The position numbers were made by a program, and so were the translations under genes. The notes below the pieces were generated by a model. It was given only the letters and a program-made list of their open reading frames with translations, did not search any database and was not told the origin of the DNA. From Amycolatopsis iheyensis (GTDB lineage: Bacteria > Actinomycetota > Actinomycetes > Mycobacteriales > Pseudonocardiaceae), in NCBI RefSeq assembly GCF_024703995.1, contig NZ_JAMXQV010000002.1, forward strand, positions 248,001 through 312,000: a DNA stretch of 64,000 nt, given 5' to 3'. Positions 7,903 through 16,353 of the stretch are shown here, one piece after another (position 1 is the stretch's first letter; each line of letters opens with the position of its first letter).

Positions 7903-8682
7903 ATGGCCGTCCCGCCTTCGCTCGCCCTGTCCGACGGAGTCCGCATCCCCCAGCTGCTGTTCGGCGTCGCGGGGCTGACCGCGGCCGAAACCGGCCGGGC
8001 CGTCCGCATCGCCCTCGACACCGGTTACCGCGGCATCGACACCTCGCCGGGCACCGAAGCGGCCGTCGGCGCCGCCCTCGCCGTGGCCGAGATTCCCCGC
8101 GAAGACCTGTTCGTCAGCGTCAAGGTGCCCGCGCAGGGCTACGACGCCGCACGCCGGGCCGCCGACCAGGCGCTGGCCGCGCTCCAGCTCGACCGGGCCG
8201 ACCTGTGCCTGCTGGACGGCACCAAGGGCGCGTTCCCCGACACCTGGCGGGCGCTGAGCCGGCTGCGTGCCGACGGCCGCGTCCGGGCGCTCGGCGTGGC
8301 CGGGTTCGGGGTGGCGGAGCTGCGCCGGCTGATCGACGCGACCGGCGCCGTCCCCGCGGTCAACCTGGTGGAGCTGCACCCGTGGCTGCAGCAGCTCCCG
8401 CTGCGCGAGTTCCACACCGAGCGCGGCATCGTGACGGCGGCGTCAAGCCCGGCGGCGAACGCGGGCCTGCTGGCCGACGAGACGGTCACCGCCCTCGCGG
8501 CCAAGTACGGCAAGACCCCGGCCCAGATCGTGCTGCGGTGGCACCTGCAGGCGGGCACGGTCGCGGTGGCGGCCTCGGCGACGACGACCCGCACCCGCGA
8601 GAACTTCGGCATCTTCGACTTCGAGCTGGCCGACGACGACCTGGCGGTCGTCGCCGAGCTCGACAACGGGACCCGCGTCTAG
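7903..8682 (+). CDS. aldo/keto reductase-family protein with an incomplete catalytic tetrad
   Basis: 259 residues, (beta/alpha)8 AKR family by overall pattern: GVRIPQLLFGVAG, GYRGIDTSPGTEAAVG, DTWRALSRLRADGRVRALGV, TPAQIVLRWHLQAG and the C-terminal SATTTRTRENFGIFDFEL. Of the tetrad Asp-Tyr-Lys-His, Asp (IDTS) and Lys (VSVKVP) are present. The Tyr that follows in AYGNE of active enzymes is missing (SPGTE), and the His of YLIHWP is replaced in LCLLDGTK. It may bind NADPH without normal reductase activity. Follows the MmyB-type gene by 43 bp, co-directional. Its stop overlaps that of the convergent gene at 8679. Confidence 0.82.
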   Translation: MAVPPSLALSDGVRIPQLLFGVAGLTAAETGRAVRIALDTGYRGIDTSPGTEAAVGAALAVAEIPREDLFVSVKVPAQGYDAARRAADQALAALQLDRADLCLLDGTKGAFPDTWRALSRLRADGRVRALGVAGFGVAELRRLIDATGAVPAVNLVELHPWLQQLPLREFHTERGIVTAASSPAANAGLLADETVTALAAKYGKTPAQIVLRWHLQAGTVAVAASATTTRTRENFGIFDFELADDDLAVVAELDNGTRV

Positions 8683-10355
8683 GTCGACTTGATCCCGGCG
8701 GCCGCGAAGTCGGCCTGCTGGGCCGGCTGCTCGAGGTACTCGCGGAACGTCTGGGCCGCGCGCAGCAGCGTGTCGTCGACGCCCTGGCCGGCGAGGCCGA
8801 TGAACGGGTAGTCCGCCGAACGGGCGTTGGCCACCGACTGCGCGGGGGAGCCGATCATCTCCGGCTTCTTCGTGGTCAGCTCGCTGACCCAGTACGACGA
8901 CTCGGGCAGCCACGCGGCCGGGAGCCCGCCGATCGCGCTCAGGTTGGAGCGCCCGACCAGCGCGTCGAGCACCTGCGAAGACGGCTTGGCCTCGACCATC
9001 ACGTGCACGCACTGGCCGTGCACGACGGTGGCGGCCTTGTTCCACCGGTCGGCCGCGGCGGTCATCGGCTTCTGCACGCTCGGGGTGACGATGATCCGCA
9101 TGTGCGAGGTGCCCTGCGAGCAGCTGGTGGCCTGCGCCTCGGCGCGGCTGTTGAGCTCGCTGTCGGCCCAGTTCCAGCCGATCACGCCGAGCCCGATGAG
9201 GGCGGCGAGCACGGCGCAGGCGATCGGCCAGCCGGCGATCCGCCGCCGCGGCGCCTTCTTGCCGACGATCCGGTGCGAGCCGGTGGCCTCGCCCTTGCCG
9301 AGGGTGCGGTGGGAGCCGGTGGTTTCGCTCTTGCCGGCGGTCCGGTGCGGACCGGTGCTGTCACCGCGGCCGGGCATCCGGCGGCGGCCGGGGGTCTCGA
9401 GTTCGGTGGTGGCGTCGGCGCCGCCACGGCGGGAGCGGGTCTCGCCCTCGGCGGTCTCGGCGCGGCGGCGGGAACCGGTGGAGTGGTTCTCGCTTTCGGC
9501 GGGCGCTTCGGTGCGGCGGCGGCCCCGGCGGGACCCGGTGGTCTCGGTTTCGCCCTCGGGGGGCGCTTCGCCGCGGCTGGCGGCCCGGAACGACCCGGAC
9601 GACTCGCTTCGGGCGGTGATCGGGTAGTTGCCGGAGGTCTCCCCGTGCCGGGTGATGACCTCGGTCCGCTCGGCGGCACTCTCCGGCTGCCGGGCGACGG
9701 GCTGCGAGCCGGTGCGCGGGGCGCCCTTGCGGCCGGCGGCCGGGTGCGCACCGGACGCCTCGCCCTGGCGGTTGGCAACCGGGTACGCACCGGACGCTTC
9801 GCCACGTCGAGCCGAGGGCTGGGCGACGGCGGCGGGGTGGGCTCCGGAGGCTTCGCCGCGCCCGGCCGGGGCGTGGAAGCCGGAAGTCTCGCCGCGGCGG
9901 CCGGCACTCATGGCGGGATAGGAGCCGGAGGCTTCCCCACGGCGGCCGGCCGGCGGGGCGGCGGCGGGGTACGAGCCGGAAGCCTCACCGCGGGCAGCGG
10001 GATACGAACCCGAGGACTCTCCACGAACGGCGGGGTAGGCGCCGGAAGCTTCACCGCGGGCAGCGGGATACGAACCGGAAGAAGGAACAGCCGGGTGGGA
10101 GCCGGAGGCCTCACCACCGGAGACGAAGAAGGACCCCGACGCCTCACTACGGCCTTCACCCCGCGCAGAGCCGCGGCCGGGCTTGCGGAACGCGTCGGAG
10201 ATCGAGCTGCGGCCCGGCTTCCGGAAGGCGCCCGAAGCTTCACTGCGGCCCTCGGCCGCCTCGCGGCCGGCGGGCTGATGGGGTCCGGAAGGACGGCCCT
10301 CGGTGCGGTCGAGAGGGTGCGGCACCGGCTCCTCGTCCCGGGTGTGTCGCCCCAT
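8679..10355 (-). CDS. membrane protein with about 19 Glu-x-Ser-Gly repeats and a short substrate-binding-like extracellular domain
   Basis: 558 residues. Residues about 35-370 are cytoplasmic, disordered and repetitive: roughly 19 degenerate copies of [G/S]E[A/S/T][S/T]Gx[Y/H/F/R], often followed by PA. One transmembrane helix (IAGWPIACAVLAALIGLGVI) follows at about residue 375. The C-terminal 150 residues resemble the ends of the extracellular binding domain found in actinobacterial binding-protein/VWA fusions (IIVTPSVQKPMTAAADRWNK at the start, TFREYLEQPAQQADFAAAGI at the end), but the middle lobe and VWA domain are absent. Start: the second ATG has AAAGGA at 5-base spacing; the ATG six bases earlier (10361) touches it. 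Function unknown. Confidence 0.75.
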   Translation of the reverse strand: MGRHTRDEEPVPHPLDRTEGRPSGPHQPAGREAAEGRSEASGAFRKPGRSSISDAFRKPGRGSARGEGRSEASGSFFVSGGEASGSHPAVPSSGSYPAARGEASGAYPAVRGESSGSYPAARGEASGSYPAAAPPAGRRGEASGSYPAMSAGRRGETSGFHAPAGRGEASGAHPAAVAQPSARRGEASGAYPVANRQGEASGAHPAAGRKGAPRTGSQPVARQPESAAERTEVITRHGETSGNYPITARSESSGSFRAASRGEAPPEGETETTGSRRGRRRTEAPAESENHSTGSRRRAETAEGETRSRRGGADATTELETPGRRRMPGRGDSTGPHRTAGKSETTGSHRTLGKGEATGSHRIVGKKAPRRRIAGWPIACAVLAALIGLGVIGWNWADSELNSRAEAQATSCSQGTSHMRIIVTPSVQKPMTAAADRWNKAATVVHGQCVHVMVEAKPSSQVLDALVGRSNLSAIGGLPAAWLPESSYWVSELTTKKPEMIGSPAQSVANARSADYPFIGLAGQGVDDTLLRAAQTFREYLEQPAQQADFAAAGIKST

Positions 10356-10471
10356 CGTCATCCTTTCGGGGGTGAGCGCATGCCAAGCACGCGCTGCGAT
10401 GCAACCAAACCGTTATCACCCTAACAGGTGAGTATCGGAGAGAGAATAATCTGACTCACAGTGGCCCGCGC

Positions 10472-11353
10472 TCAGGGTGCTGCGCTGACCAGGCGATCGC
10501 AATGCGCGATCAGGCGATGACGCAGGGGCTCCGACCGGCGGGCGAACTCGGCCTGTCTTCGCGCGTACTCGGCGCGTCCAGCCGCCGTTTCGATCCGCAC
10601 CGGCGGGTAGCCGAGCGCCGCCAGGTCGTACGGGCTCGCCCGCATGTCGAGCGTCCGGATCTCCACCGCCAGCTCGAAGCAGTCGGCCACCAGCTCGGCG
10701 GGCACGAACGGATCGAGCTTGTACGCCCATTTGAACAGGTCCATGTTCGCGTGCAGGCACCCGGGCTGCTCGAGTGCGACCTGCGTCTCCCTCGTCGGCG
10801 CCAGCTCGTTGCGGGGCCGCGCGGGCGAGGTGAAGAACCGGAACGCGTCGAAGTGCCCGCAGCGGATGTCGAGCGCCTCGACGACCTCGTCGGTGCCCGC
10901 GGACCCGAGCCGCAGCGGCACCTGGTTGTGCCGCACCGAGTCCGCCGGCTCGCGGTAGACCATCGCCCACTCGTGCAGGCCGAAGCAGCTCAGCCGCGGC
11001 GCGCGGGACGCCGTCGCGCTCAGCAGGCCCAGGACGAACTCGGCGGTCCGCGCCTTGTTCTCGGTGAAGCCCGCCGGATCGAGCACGACGCCGTCCGCGG
11101 TCGGGACGTAGCCCTTGCGGTCCAGGAAGCGGCGTGCCGCGGGCCCGGCGAGCGCGACGCCGGGCCCGGGCTGCCACCGTTCCAGGTGCGAGGGCCGGTA
11201 CGAGTAGTACGTGAACAGGAAGTCCAGCACCGGGTGCTTCTCGCCGCGCGAGCGCCGCTCCTGGTGCGGGACCGTCCACTCGCGCATGCGTGAGACGTGC
11301 GCCGCCTCCCGGGCCAGCCAGTCCGGTTCCGTGAGCACCTCCACGGCGGTCAT
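10472..11353 (-). CDS. conserved actinobacterial protein, commonly labelled 3-methyladenine DNA glycosylase
   Basis: 293 residues. Marked by HQERRSRGEKHPVLDFLFTY near the N-terminus, YSYRPSHLERWQPGPGV, CFGLHEWAMVYR, and a cysteine/histidine stretch CLHANMDLFKWAYKLDPFVP. The glycosylase label is one I recall from genome annotations; I see no helix-hairpin-helix or Asp/Glu signature that proves it, so treat the activity as unassigned. The start ATG overlaps the stop of the upstream CNNM-family gene by 4 bp (ATGA), and that gene overlaps another, making a three-gene operon with two ion-transporter-like proteins. Confidence 0.75.
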   Translation of the reverse strand: MTAVEVLTEPDWLAREAAHVSRMREWTVPHQERRSRGEKHPVLDFLFTYYSYRPSHLERWQPGPGVALAGPAARRFLDRKGYVPTADGVVLDPAGFTENKARTAEFVLGLLSATASRAPRLSCFGLHEWAMVYREPADSVRHNQVPLRLGSAGTDEVVEALDIRCGHFDAFRFFTSPARPRNELAPTRETQVALEQPGCLHANMDLFKWAYKLDPFVPAELVADCFELAVEIRTLDMRASPYDLAALGYPPVRIETAAGRAEYARRQAEFARRSEPLRHRLIAHCDRLVSAAP

Positions 11354-12393
11354 GCGCCGACGTGGGTGCCGTCGCGCACGGTGCCCACGTACTCCTCGAC
11401 CAGGTCCTCCAGTGCGACGACGCCGACGGCGTTCCCGCCCGGGTCGAGCGCCCGCGCCAGGTGGCTGCCCTCCTTGCGCATCGCCGACAGCGCGACGTCG
11501 AGCCGGGCGTCGGCGCGCAGCTCGGTGAGCGCGCGGGTCTTCTCCGGCGGCACGGCCGTCGCCGGGTCGTGGCCCGCCAGGTCGAGGACGTCCTTGACGT
11601 GGATGTAGCCGGTGAGCCGCCCGTCGTCGGTGCACACCGGGAACCGCGAGAAGCCGGTCGAGGAGACCGCCTGCTCGACGTCGCCGACCGTCGGCCCGCA
11701 GGGGAGCGTGGTCAGCTCGGCCGTCGGCACCAGCACGTCGGCGACCGTCTTCTGCACCGACGACAGCGTCTGGGTGAGCCGCTGGTGCTCGGACTGGTCG
11801 ATCAGGCCCTCCCGCCGCGACTCGCTGAGCAGCTCGGCCAGCTCGTCGGAGGTGTAGGCGGTCTCCAGCTCGTCCTTCGGCTCGACCTTCACCGCGCGCA
11901 GCAGCGAGTTGGCCACGAAGTTCAGCAGCCAGATGAACGGGTTGGCCACCTTCACCCACGCGACGTGCACCGGCACCAGCCACAGCGCGAGCCGCTCGGG
12001 CTCGGCGATGGCGAGGTTCTTCGGCACCATCTCGCCGATCAGCACGTGCAGCACGGTGATGAACGCCAGCGCGATGGCGAACGACACCGCGTGCAGCAGC
12101 GTCTCGGGCAGGCCCAGCAGGTCGAAGAACGCCGAGAGCCGGTGCGCGATGGCGGGCTCGCCGAGGCGGCCGAGCAGCAGCGAGCAGATGGTGATGCCCA
12201 GCTGCGCGCCGGCGAGCATCAGCGAAACGTGCTTGCTCGCGTTGATGACGATCTTCGCCCGGGTCTTGCCCTGTTCCAGCAGCGCTTCCAGGCGGTCCCG
12301 CCGGGACGAGATCAGCGTGAACTCCGCGCCGACGAAGAAAGCGTTGGCCAGCAGCAGGACGACGACCAGGGCGATGTTCAGCCAGTCGCTCAT
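11350..12393 (-). CDS. CNNM/HlyC-CorC family membrane protein (short form)
   Basis: 347 residues: DUF21 (CNNM) transmembrane domain to about residue 180 with LVVLLLANAFFVGAEFTLIS and IGEMVPKNLAIAEPERLALW, then a paired CBS domain (about 210-335; DVLVPTAELTTLP, GFSRFPVCTDDGRLTGYIHV). The C-terminal CorC_HlyC domain of longer relatives is missing. CNNM-type proteins move or regulate Mg2+ (and related cations); "hemolysin" is a historical name. Second in a tandem paralogue pair: its ATG overlaps the stop of the longer copy upstream by 4 bp. The pair may function as a heterodimer, an inference from coupling and complementary domains. Confidence 0.88.
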   Translation of the reverse strand: MSDWLNIALVVVLLLANAFFVGAEFTLISSRRDRLEALLEQGKTRAKIVINASKHVSLMLAGAQLGITICSLLLGRLGEPAIAHRLSAFFDLLGLPETLLHAVSFAIALAFITVLHVLIGEMVPKNLAIAEPERLALWLVPVHVAWVKVANPFIWLLNFVANSLLRAVKVEPKDELETAYTSDELAELLSESRREGLIDQSEHQRLTQTLSSVQKTVADVLVPTAELTTLPCGPTVGDVEQAVSSTGFSRFPVCTDDGRLTGYIHVKDVLDLAGHDPATAVPPEKTRALTELRADARLDVALSAMRKEGSHLARALDPGGNAVGVVALEDLVEEYVGTVRDGTHVGA

Positions 12394-13727
12394 GACGCCA
12401 CCTCGGGCTCGGCCGCAGCGCGGACCGGGGCCACCTCGACCTCGGCGATCCGGTGCTTGTCCATCGTGGTGACGGTGAGCCGCCAGTCGTCGACCTCGGT
12501 GGCGTCGCCCTCGGCGGGGATCTTGCCCAGCCGCTCGAGGATCAGCCCGGCGATGGTCTCGTAGTCGCCGTCGGGCATCCGAAAGCCGGTGACGTCGGTG
12601 ACCTCGTCGGCGCGCAGCTGCCCGGACACGAGCCAGCTGTCGGTGCCGACCTGCTGCGCGGCCGGACCCTCGTGGTCGTCGTGCTCGTCGCGGACGTCGC
12701 CGATGATCTCCTCGACGACGTCCTCCAGCGTCACCAGCCCGGCCGTGCCGCCGTACTCGTCGACGACGATGGCCAGCTGGAAGCGGGAGTCGCGCAGGCG
12801 GTTGAGCAGGTCGTCACCGGGCAGCGACTCGGGCACGGTCGGCACCGGCCGCATGACCGAGCCGATCGGCACCTTCGCCCGGTCGGCCGCGGGCACCGCG
12901 AAGGCCTGCTTCACGTGCACCGCGCCGCGGACGTCGTCGAGGTCCTCGGCGTGCACCGGGAACCGCGAGAAGCCGGTGCGGCGCGAGAGGTCGATGAGGT
13001 CCTCGATGGTGTCGTCGATCGCGAGGGACTCCAGCTGCACGCGTGGTGTCATCAGCTCTTCGGCGGTGCGGTCGCCGAACCGCAGCGAGCGGTCCAGCAG
13101 CTCGGCGGTCGAGGTGTCGAGCGTGCCGCTTTCGGCGCTGGAGCGCACGATCGAGCCGAGCTCCTGCGGTGACCGCGCGGACCGCAGCTCTTCCTGGGGC
13201 TCGATGCCGAACTTGCGGACGAGGAAGTTCGCGCTGTTGTTCATCAGCGTGATGAGCCAGCGGAACAACGCGGAGAACCGCGAGTGGTACCCGGCGACGG
13301 CGCGCGCGGTGGGCAGCGGCCGGGCGATCGCGAGGTTCTTCGGCACCATCTCGCCGAGGATCATCGACAGCGAGGTGGCGATGACCAGGGCGAGCACGAC
13401 CGACGCGCCGGCGGCGAACGCCTCGGACAGGCCGACGCCGGTCAGCAGCGGCCGGACGAGCTCGCCGATCAGCGGCTCGGCCAGGTAACCGGTGATCAGC
13501 GTGGTGAGCGTGATCGCGACCTGGGCGCCGGAGAGCTGGAAGGACAGCGTCCGGTGGGCCTTCTGCACGGTCAGCGCGCGCCGGTCGCCGACCTGGCGCA
13601 CGTTGGCGTCCACGGTGCTGCGTTCGAGCGCGGTGAGCGAGAACTCGGCGGCGACGGCGAGACCGGTGCCGACCGTCAGCAGCACGAAGAGGAGGACGCC
13701 GAGCACGGCGAAGAGGACTTGGATCAC
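12390..13727 (-). CDS. CNNM/HlyC-CorC family membrane protein (full length)
   Basis: 445 residues with the full family architecture: DUF21 transmembrane domain (about 1-190; VAAEFSLTALERSTVDANV, LGEMVPKNLAIARPLP), two CBS repeats (about 210-335; MTPRVQLESLAIDDTIEDLI, GFSRFPVHAEDLDDVRGAVH, VVDEYGGTAGLVTLEDVVEE) and a C-terminal CorC_HlyC domain (about 350-425; SWLVSGQLRADEVTDVTGFR). Probable Mg2+/Co2+ transport or homeostasis at the cytoplasmic membrane. Starts at GTG and is first of the three-gene operon running to 10472. A 9-bp inverted repeat lies 51-81 bp upstream. Confidence 0.9.
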   Translation of the reverse strand: MIQVLFAVLGVLLFVLLTVGTGLAVAAEFSLTALERSTVDANVRQVGDRRALTVQKAHRTLSFQLSGAQVAITLTTLITGYLAEPLIGELVRPLLTGVGLSEAFAAGASVVLALVIATSLSMILGEMVPKNLAIARPLPTARAVAGYHSRFSALFRWLITLMNNSANFLVRKFGIEPQEELRSARSPQELGSIVRSSAESGTLDTSTAELLDRSLRFGDRTAEELMTPRVQLESLAIDDTIEDLIDLSRRTGFSRFPVHAEDLDDVRGAVHVKQAFAVPAADRAKVPIGSVMRPVPTVPESLPGDDLLNRLRDSRFQLAIVVDEYGGTAGLVTLEDVVEEIIGDVRDEHDDHEGPAAQQVGTDSWLVSGQLRADEVTDVTGFRMPDGDYETIAGLILERLGKIPAEGDATEVDDWRLTVTTMDKHRIAEVEVAPVRAAAEPEVAS

Positions 13728-13777
13728 GTCGCACCCGCCCTGGTGGCGGGGGATGAACCTATCGGACAGCCGGGTCG

Positions 13778-13808
13778 GTCACCCGGCCCGGTACTGTCAC
13801 CGGGTGAC
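13778..13808. promoter_or_regulatory. inverted repeat upstream of the CNNM operon
   Basis: GTCACCCGG (13778-13786) and CCGGGTGAC (13800-13808) form a perfect 9-bp dyad with a 13-base centre. It is in the promoter region of the CNNM operon. It could be an operator or a transcript hairpin. The rest of 13728-13943 holds no gene I can support; it also separates the operon from the DinB-like gene upstream. Confidence 0.35.
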
Positions 13809-13943
13809 TGCGCTGCGCGCACGAAACGGTCACTCCTAGCAGGGGAATCGGTGTGTACTGCGGTTTTGCGGACAATCTTAACGTGTCCCCGGCCCGGCTC
13901 GCCGGAAGATCCGTGTGGCGGCGCGCTCACCTCGGTGGGTGAC

Positions 13944-14519
13944 TCAGCGGGGCTGCCGTCCCAGCAGCGCCACGAGCCGGGCCGTGGCGCCGGCGTCGCG
14001 GGAGACCGCCACCGGCGGGTCGAAGATCCCGAGCCCCTGCCACTCGTCCACCCACGGGCGGACCACGTCGAGGAGCCGCTCGGCGAGGTCGGACGTGACC
14101 GGGCACGGCAGGCCGAGCGCGGTGGCCAGGTCCCACGCGTGGACGGCGGCGTCGATCGTCATCTGCCAGGCGTACTCGCGGGCGGGCACCAGGCCGAAGG
14201 AGAGGTGGACCGCGCGTTCGAGCACGCCGTCGTCCAGGAAGGCCTCGCGGGCGGCTTCCGCGGCGGCGTCCCAAGCGGACACCGGGTCCGGGCCGAGCAC
14301 GTCGCCGTCGAAGCGGTCGCCGACGTCGTCGAGGGTGGCGCCGGCCAGCAGCGAAGGCGCCCACAGCTGCTCGGCGACGAGGTGGTTCACCAGGTCGCGG
14401 ACCGTCCACTCGGGACACGGCGTGCGGTGGCCCCACTCGGCTGCGCCGGCGGCGTGGACGGCGTCGCCGAAGGCCCGCAACGCCTGGCCGTGCGCCTCGA
14501 GGAGATCCACGCGGGCCAT
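13944..14519 (-). CDS. TIGR03086-type DinB/mycothiol-dependent maleylpyruvate-isomerase-fold protein
   Basis: 191 residues of the actinobacterial TIGR03086 family: WGHRTPCPEWTVRDLVNHLV with the first metal-binding histidine, a central FDGDVLGPDPVSAWDAAAEA helix, and WQMTIDAAVHAWDLATALG supplying further histidines. Members share the four-helix DinB fold and are thought to be Zn-dependent thiol transferases or isomerases using mycothiol; mshC in this window shows mycothiol is made. Substrate unknown. Co-directional with, and 14 bp upstream of nothing else obvious: the AcnR-like gene precedes it on the same strand with a 14-bp gap. Confidence 0.85.
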   Translation of the reverse strand: MARVDLLEAHGQALRAFGDAVHAAGAAEWGHRTPCPEWTVRDLVNHLVAEQLWAPSLLAGATLDDVGDRFDGDVLGPDPVSAWDAAAEAAREAFLDDGVLERAVHLSFGLVPAREYAWQMTIDAAVHAWDLATALGLPCPVTSDLAERLLDVVRPWVDEWQGLGIFDPPVAVSRDAGATARLVALLGRQPR

Positions 14520-14533
14520 TGGACCACGCCGGG

Positions 14534-15115
14534 TCAGGCCGTGCCGGGCCGGTGCCGCCGCACCGTCTCCTCCACCAGGTCGAGCACCGGGCCCAGGCCC
14601 GCGGCGGGCAGGCCCATCGCCAGGTGCGAGACGAGTCCTTCGAGGACGAGCTCGAGGAACGCGGTGAGGACGTCGACGTCGACGTCGTCGCGCAGGTTGC
14701 CGGCTTCCCGCTGGCGCAGCAGACGCAGCCGGGTGGCGGTGGTCAGCTGCTCGGACCGCTCGGCCCAGCGGGCGCGGAACTCCGGGTCGGTGCGCAGCCG
14801 CCGGCTCACCTCGAGCCGCGTGCCGAGCCAGTCGGCCGGGTGGTCGCCGCCGGCCAGCAGGTCGCGCATGACCTGGACCAGGCCCTGCTCGGCGACGACG
14901 TCGGCCATCCGGATGGCGTCGTCCTCGGCGAGGGCCAGGAAGAGCGACTCCTTGTCGCGGAAGTGGTGGAAGATGGCGCCCCGGGACAGCCCGGTGGCTT
15001 CCTCCAGGCGCCGGACTGTGGCACCTTCATAGCCGTAGCGCGCGAAGCACACTCGCGAGCCGTCGAGGATCTGGCGCCGTCTTGCGTCGAGGTGATCCTG
15101 GCTTACGCGTGGCAT
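14534..15115 (-). CDS. acnR: TetR-family repressor of the AcnR (aconitase repressor) type
   Basis: 193 residues. The N-terminal HTH, with RRQILDGSRVCFARYGYEGA, TVRRLEEATGLSRGAIFHHF and RDKESLFLALAEDDAIRMAD, tracks the actinobacterial AcnR repressor of aconitase rather than a generic TetR. AcnR links citrate/iron status to acn transcription in corynebacteria. In those genomes and in mycobacteria the gene lies beside acn; here acn is at 31875-34685. A sequence matching the AcnR box (recalled consensus CAGNACnnncGTACTG) lies 38-53 bp upstream of this start, and another overlaps the acn promoter, supporting the assignment. Start ATG gives MPRVSQDHLD. Confidence 0.85.
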   Translation of the reverse strand: MPRVSQDHLDARRRQILDGSRVCFARYGYEGATVRRLEEATGLSRGAIFHHFRDKESLFLALAEDDAIRMADVVAEQGLVQVMRDLLAGGDHPADWLGTRLEVSRRLRTDPEFRARWAERSEQLTTATRLRLLRQREAGNLRDDVDVDVLTAFLELVLEGLVSHLAMGLPAAGLGPVLDLVEETVRRHRPGTA

Positions 15116-15152
15116 CCTGAAATCCTGGCACCGCGGACCACCTTCTCGCAAT

Positions 15153-15168
15153 CCGTACGTACGTACTG
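15153..15168 (-). promoter_or_regulatory. AcnR-type operator before the repressor gene
   Basis: On the minus strand this reads CAGTACGTACGTACGG, matching CAGNAC-N4-GTACTG in 10 of 11 fixed half-site positions apart from the last TG/GG difference. It lies 38 bp upstream of the repressor's start, so autoregulation is likely. The consensus is recalled from the corynebacterial system. Confidence 0.6.
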
Positions 15169-15292
15169 TGACCAGGAGTGCCCGGGAACCGATCCGCTGA
15201 CACCGACGTCGGAACGTTGCGGCGATTCGCTGACAGGTCGTGAGACAGTTGGCTAATCTTTGCACCATCACAGTGGGTGAACTGAGGGGAAG

Positions 15293-15703
15293 GTGCGGGT
15301 CGTGTTCATCGGCGAGGCCGGCCAGGCGGCGAAGGATCTTTGGGGAGATGTCTTCGAGAACTCGGCTCCCGTCTACGGCGGGGGCAAGGGCGGTCAGTTC
15401 AAGATGGACCCGGAGGAGCTGTCCGGTGTGATCGGCCAGTGGGAGGACCTGCTCGACCAGATCGTCCACGACGGTCAGCTGATCGAGCGGATGCGCGGCA
15501 ACCCCGCGCTGGCCCCGGGACGCGACTCGGTGAGCGACAACTACGCGGGCAAGACGGTCGAATCGCTCGGCGCCCTGCAGAAGCAGAACGAGTCGATGCG
15601 CAAGTACGCGCAGGACTACATCAAGAAGCTCAAGGACGCCCGGTCGAAGATGCTGGTGACCGACGCGGGCCTGGCGACCACCTTCAAGCCGTCGGCGACA
15701 TGA
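15293..15703 (+). CDS. small helical protein, first gene of an ESX-associated operon
   Basis: 136 residues, no signal peptide. The region from about residue 40 on (MDPEELSGVIGQWEDLLDQI... to YAQDYIKKLKDARSKM) is amphipathic helix and looks like a WXG100-type helical hairpin without a WXG turn. Start is a GTG 5 bases after AGGGGAAG. The stop overlaps the ATG of the DUF3558 lipoprotein (ATGA). The order helical protein, DUF3558 lipoprotein, WxG/proline-rich protein, EspG is seen in Pseudonocardiales genomes. It is probably an ESX substrate or partner; I cannot name it more closely. Confidence 0.8.
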   Translation: MRVVFIGEAGQAAKDLWGDVFENSAPVYGGGKGGQFKMDPEELSGVIGQWEDLLDQIVHDGQLIERMRGNPALAPGRDSVSDNYAGKTVESLGALQKQNESMRKYAQDYIKKLKDARSKMLVTDAGLATTFKPSAT

Positions 15704-16350
15704 GGGTGACCCGCAACGCGCTCCTCGCGGGCGCCTTCTCGATCTCGGCCTGCGTTCTTCTCGCGGCCTGCACGTCCACGACCGGCGGTGAAGCCAGCCC
15801 GGCTCCGGCCACTTCGGACTCGACGGCGCCCTCGAGCGGCGCGGCCGACCCCGACGTGCCGAAGGTGACCGCGCCGCCGCTCGACGCCGGCAAGTACACG
15901 ACCGACACCTGCGCCCTCGTGCCGCAGGACGTGCTGGGTTCCCTGCGCTACACGGACGCGGGGGAGTTCCGGCCGCAGGGCACGTCGTCCGACACGGCGG
16001 CCGGGCCGTCGTGCGGCTGGACCATCCACGGCGAGGGCATGGGGCTGCAGGTCATCCTCGGCACCGGGAACCGCGAGAAGGGCGTCGGCGGCCTGGCGGG
16101 GTTCTACGCCGCCTACCGCGACGGCAAGCTGATCAAGTTCCTCGAGCCCGCACCGGCCACCGAGGGCTATCCGACCATCTACGTCGACATCTCCGACCGC
16201 CGCGCGGACGGCAGCTGCGCCATCGCGGTGGGGGTGGCCGACGACCTCGCCATCGACGTGCAGGCCGAGGGCTACCAGGGGCAGGACGACTCCTGCGGCG
16301 CCGCCACGCAGGCGGCGGCCGCGGCGATCAAGACACTCAAGGGGGCTTGA
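15700..16350 (+). CDS. DUF3558 family lipoprotein
   Basis: 216 residues with a lipoprotein signal (MRVTRNALLAGAFSISACV then LLAAC, lipidated Cys24), a Ser/Thr/Pro linker, and the DUF3558 domain from about residue 60: DTCALVPQDVLGSLRY, CGWTI, and a paired C-terminal cysteine in CGAATQAAA. DUF3558 proteins are surface lipoproteins frequent beside ESX-related genes in Pseudonocardiales; the role is unknown. Start ATG overlaps the previous stop; a longer open frame back to 15340 is a shadow and would bury the signal peptide. Confidence 0.88.
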   Translation: MRVTRNALLAGAFSISACVLLAACTSTTGGEASPAPATSDSTAPSSGAADPDVPKVTAPPLDAGKYTTDTCALVPQDVLGSLRYTDAGEFRPQGTSSDTAAGPSCGWTIHGEGMGLQVILGTGNREKGVGGLAGFYAAYRDGKLIKFLEPAPATEGYPTIYVDISDRRADGSCAIAVGVADDLAIDVQAEGYQGQDDSCGAATQAAAAAIKTLKGA

Positions 16351-16353
16351 CGA

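Noticed and set aside
15293..15703. Classical WXG100 (EsxA/B) assignment
   Set aside because: Size and helices are suitable, but no W-x-G turn is present.
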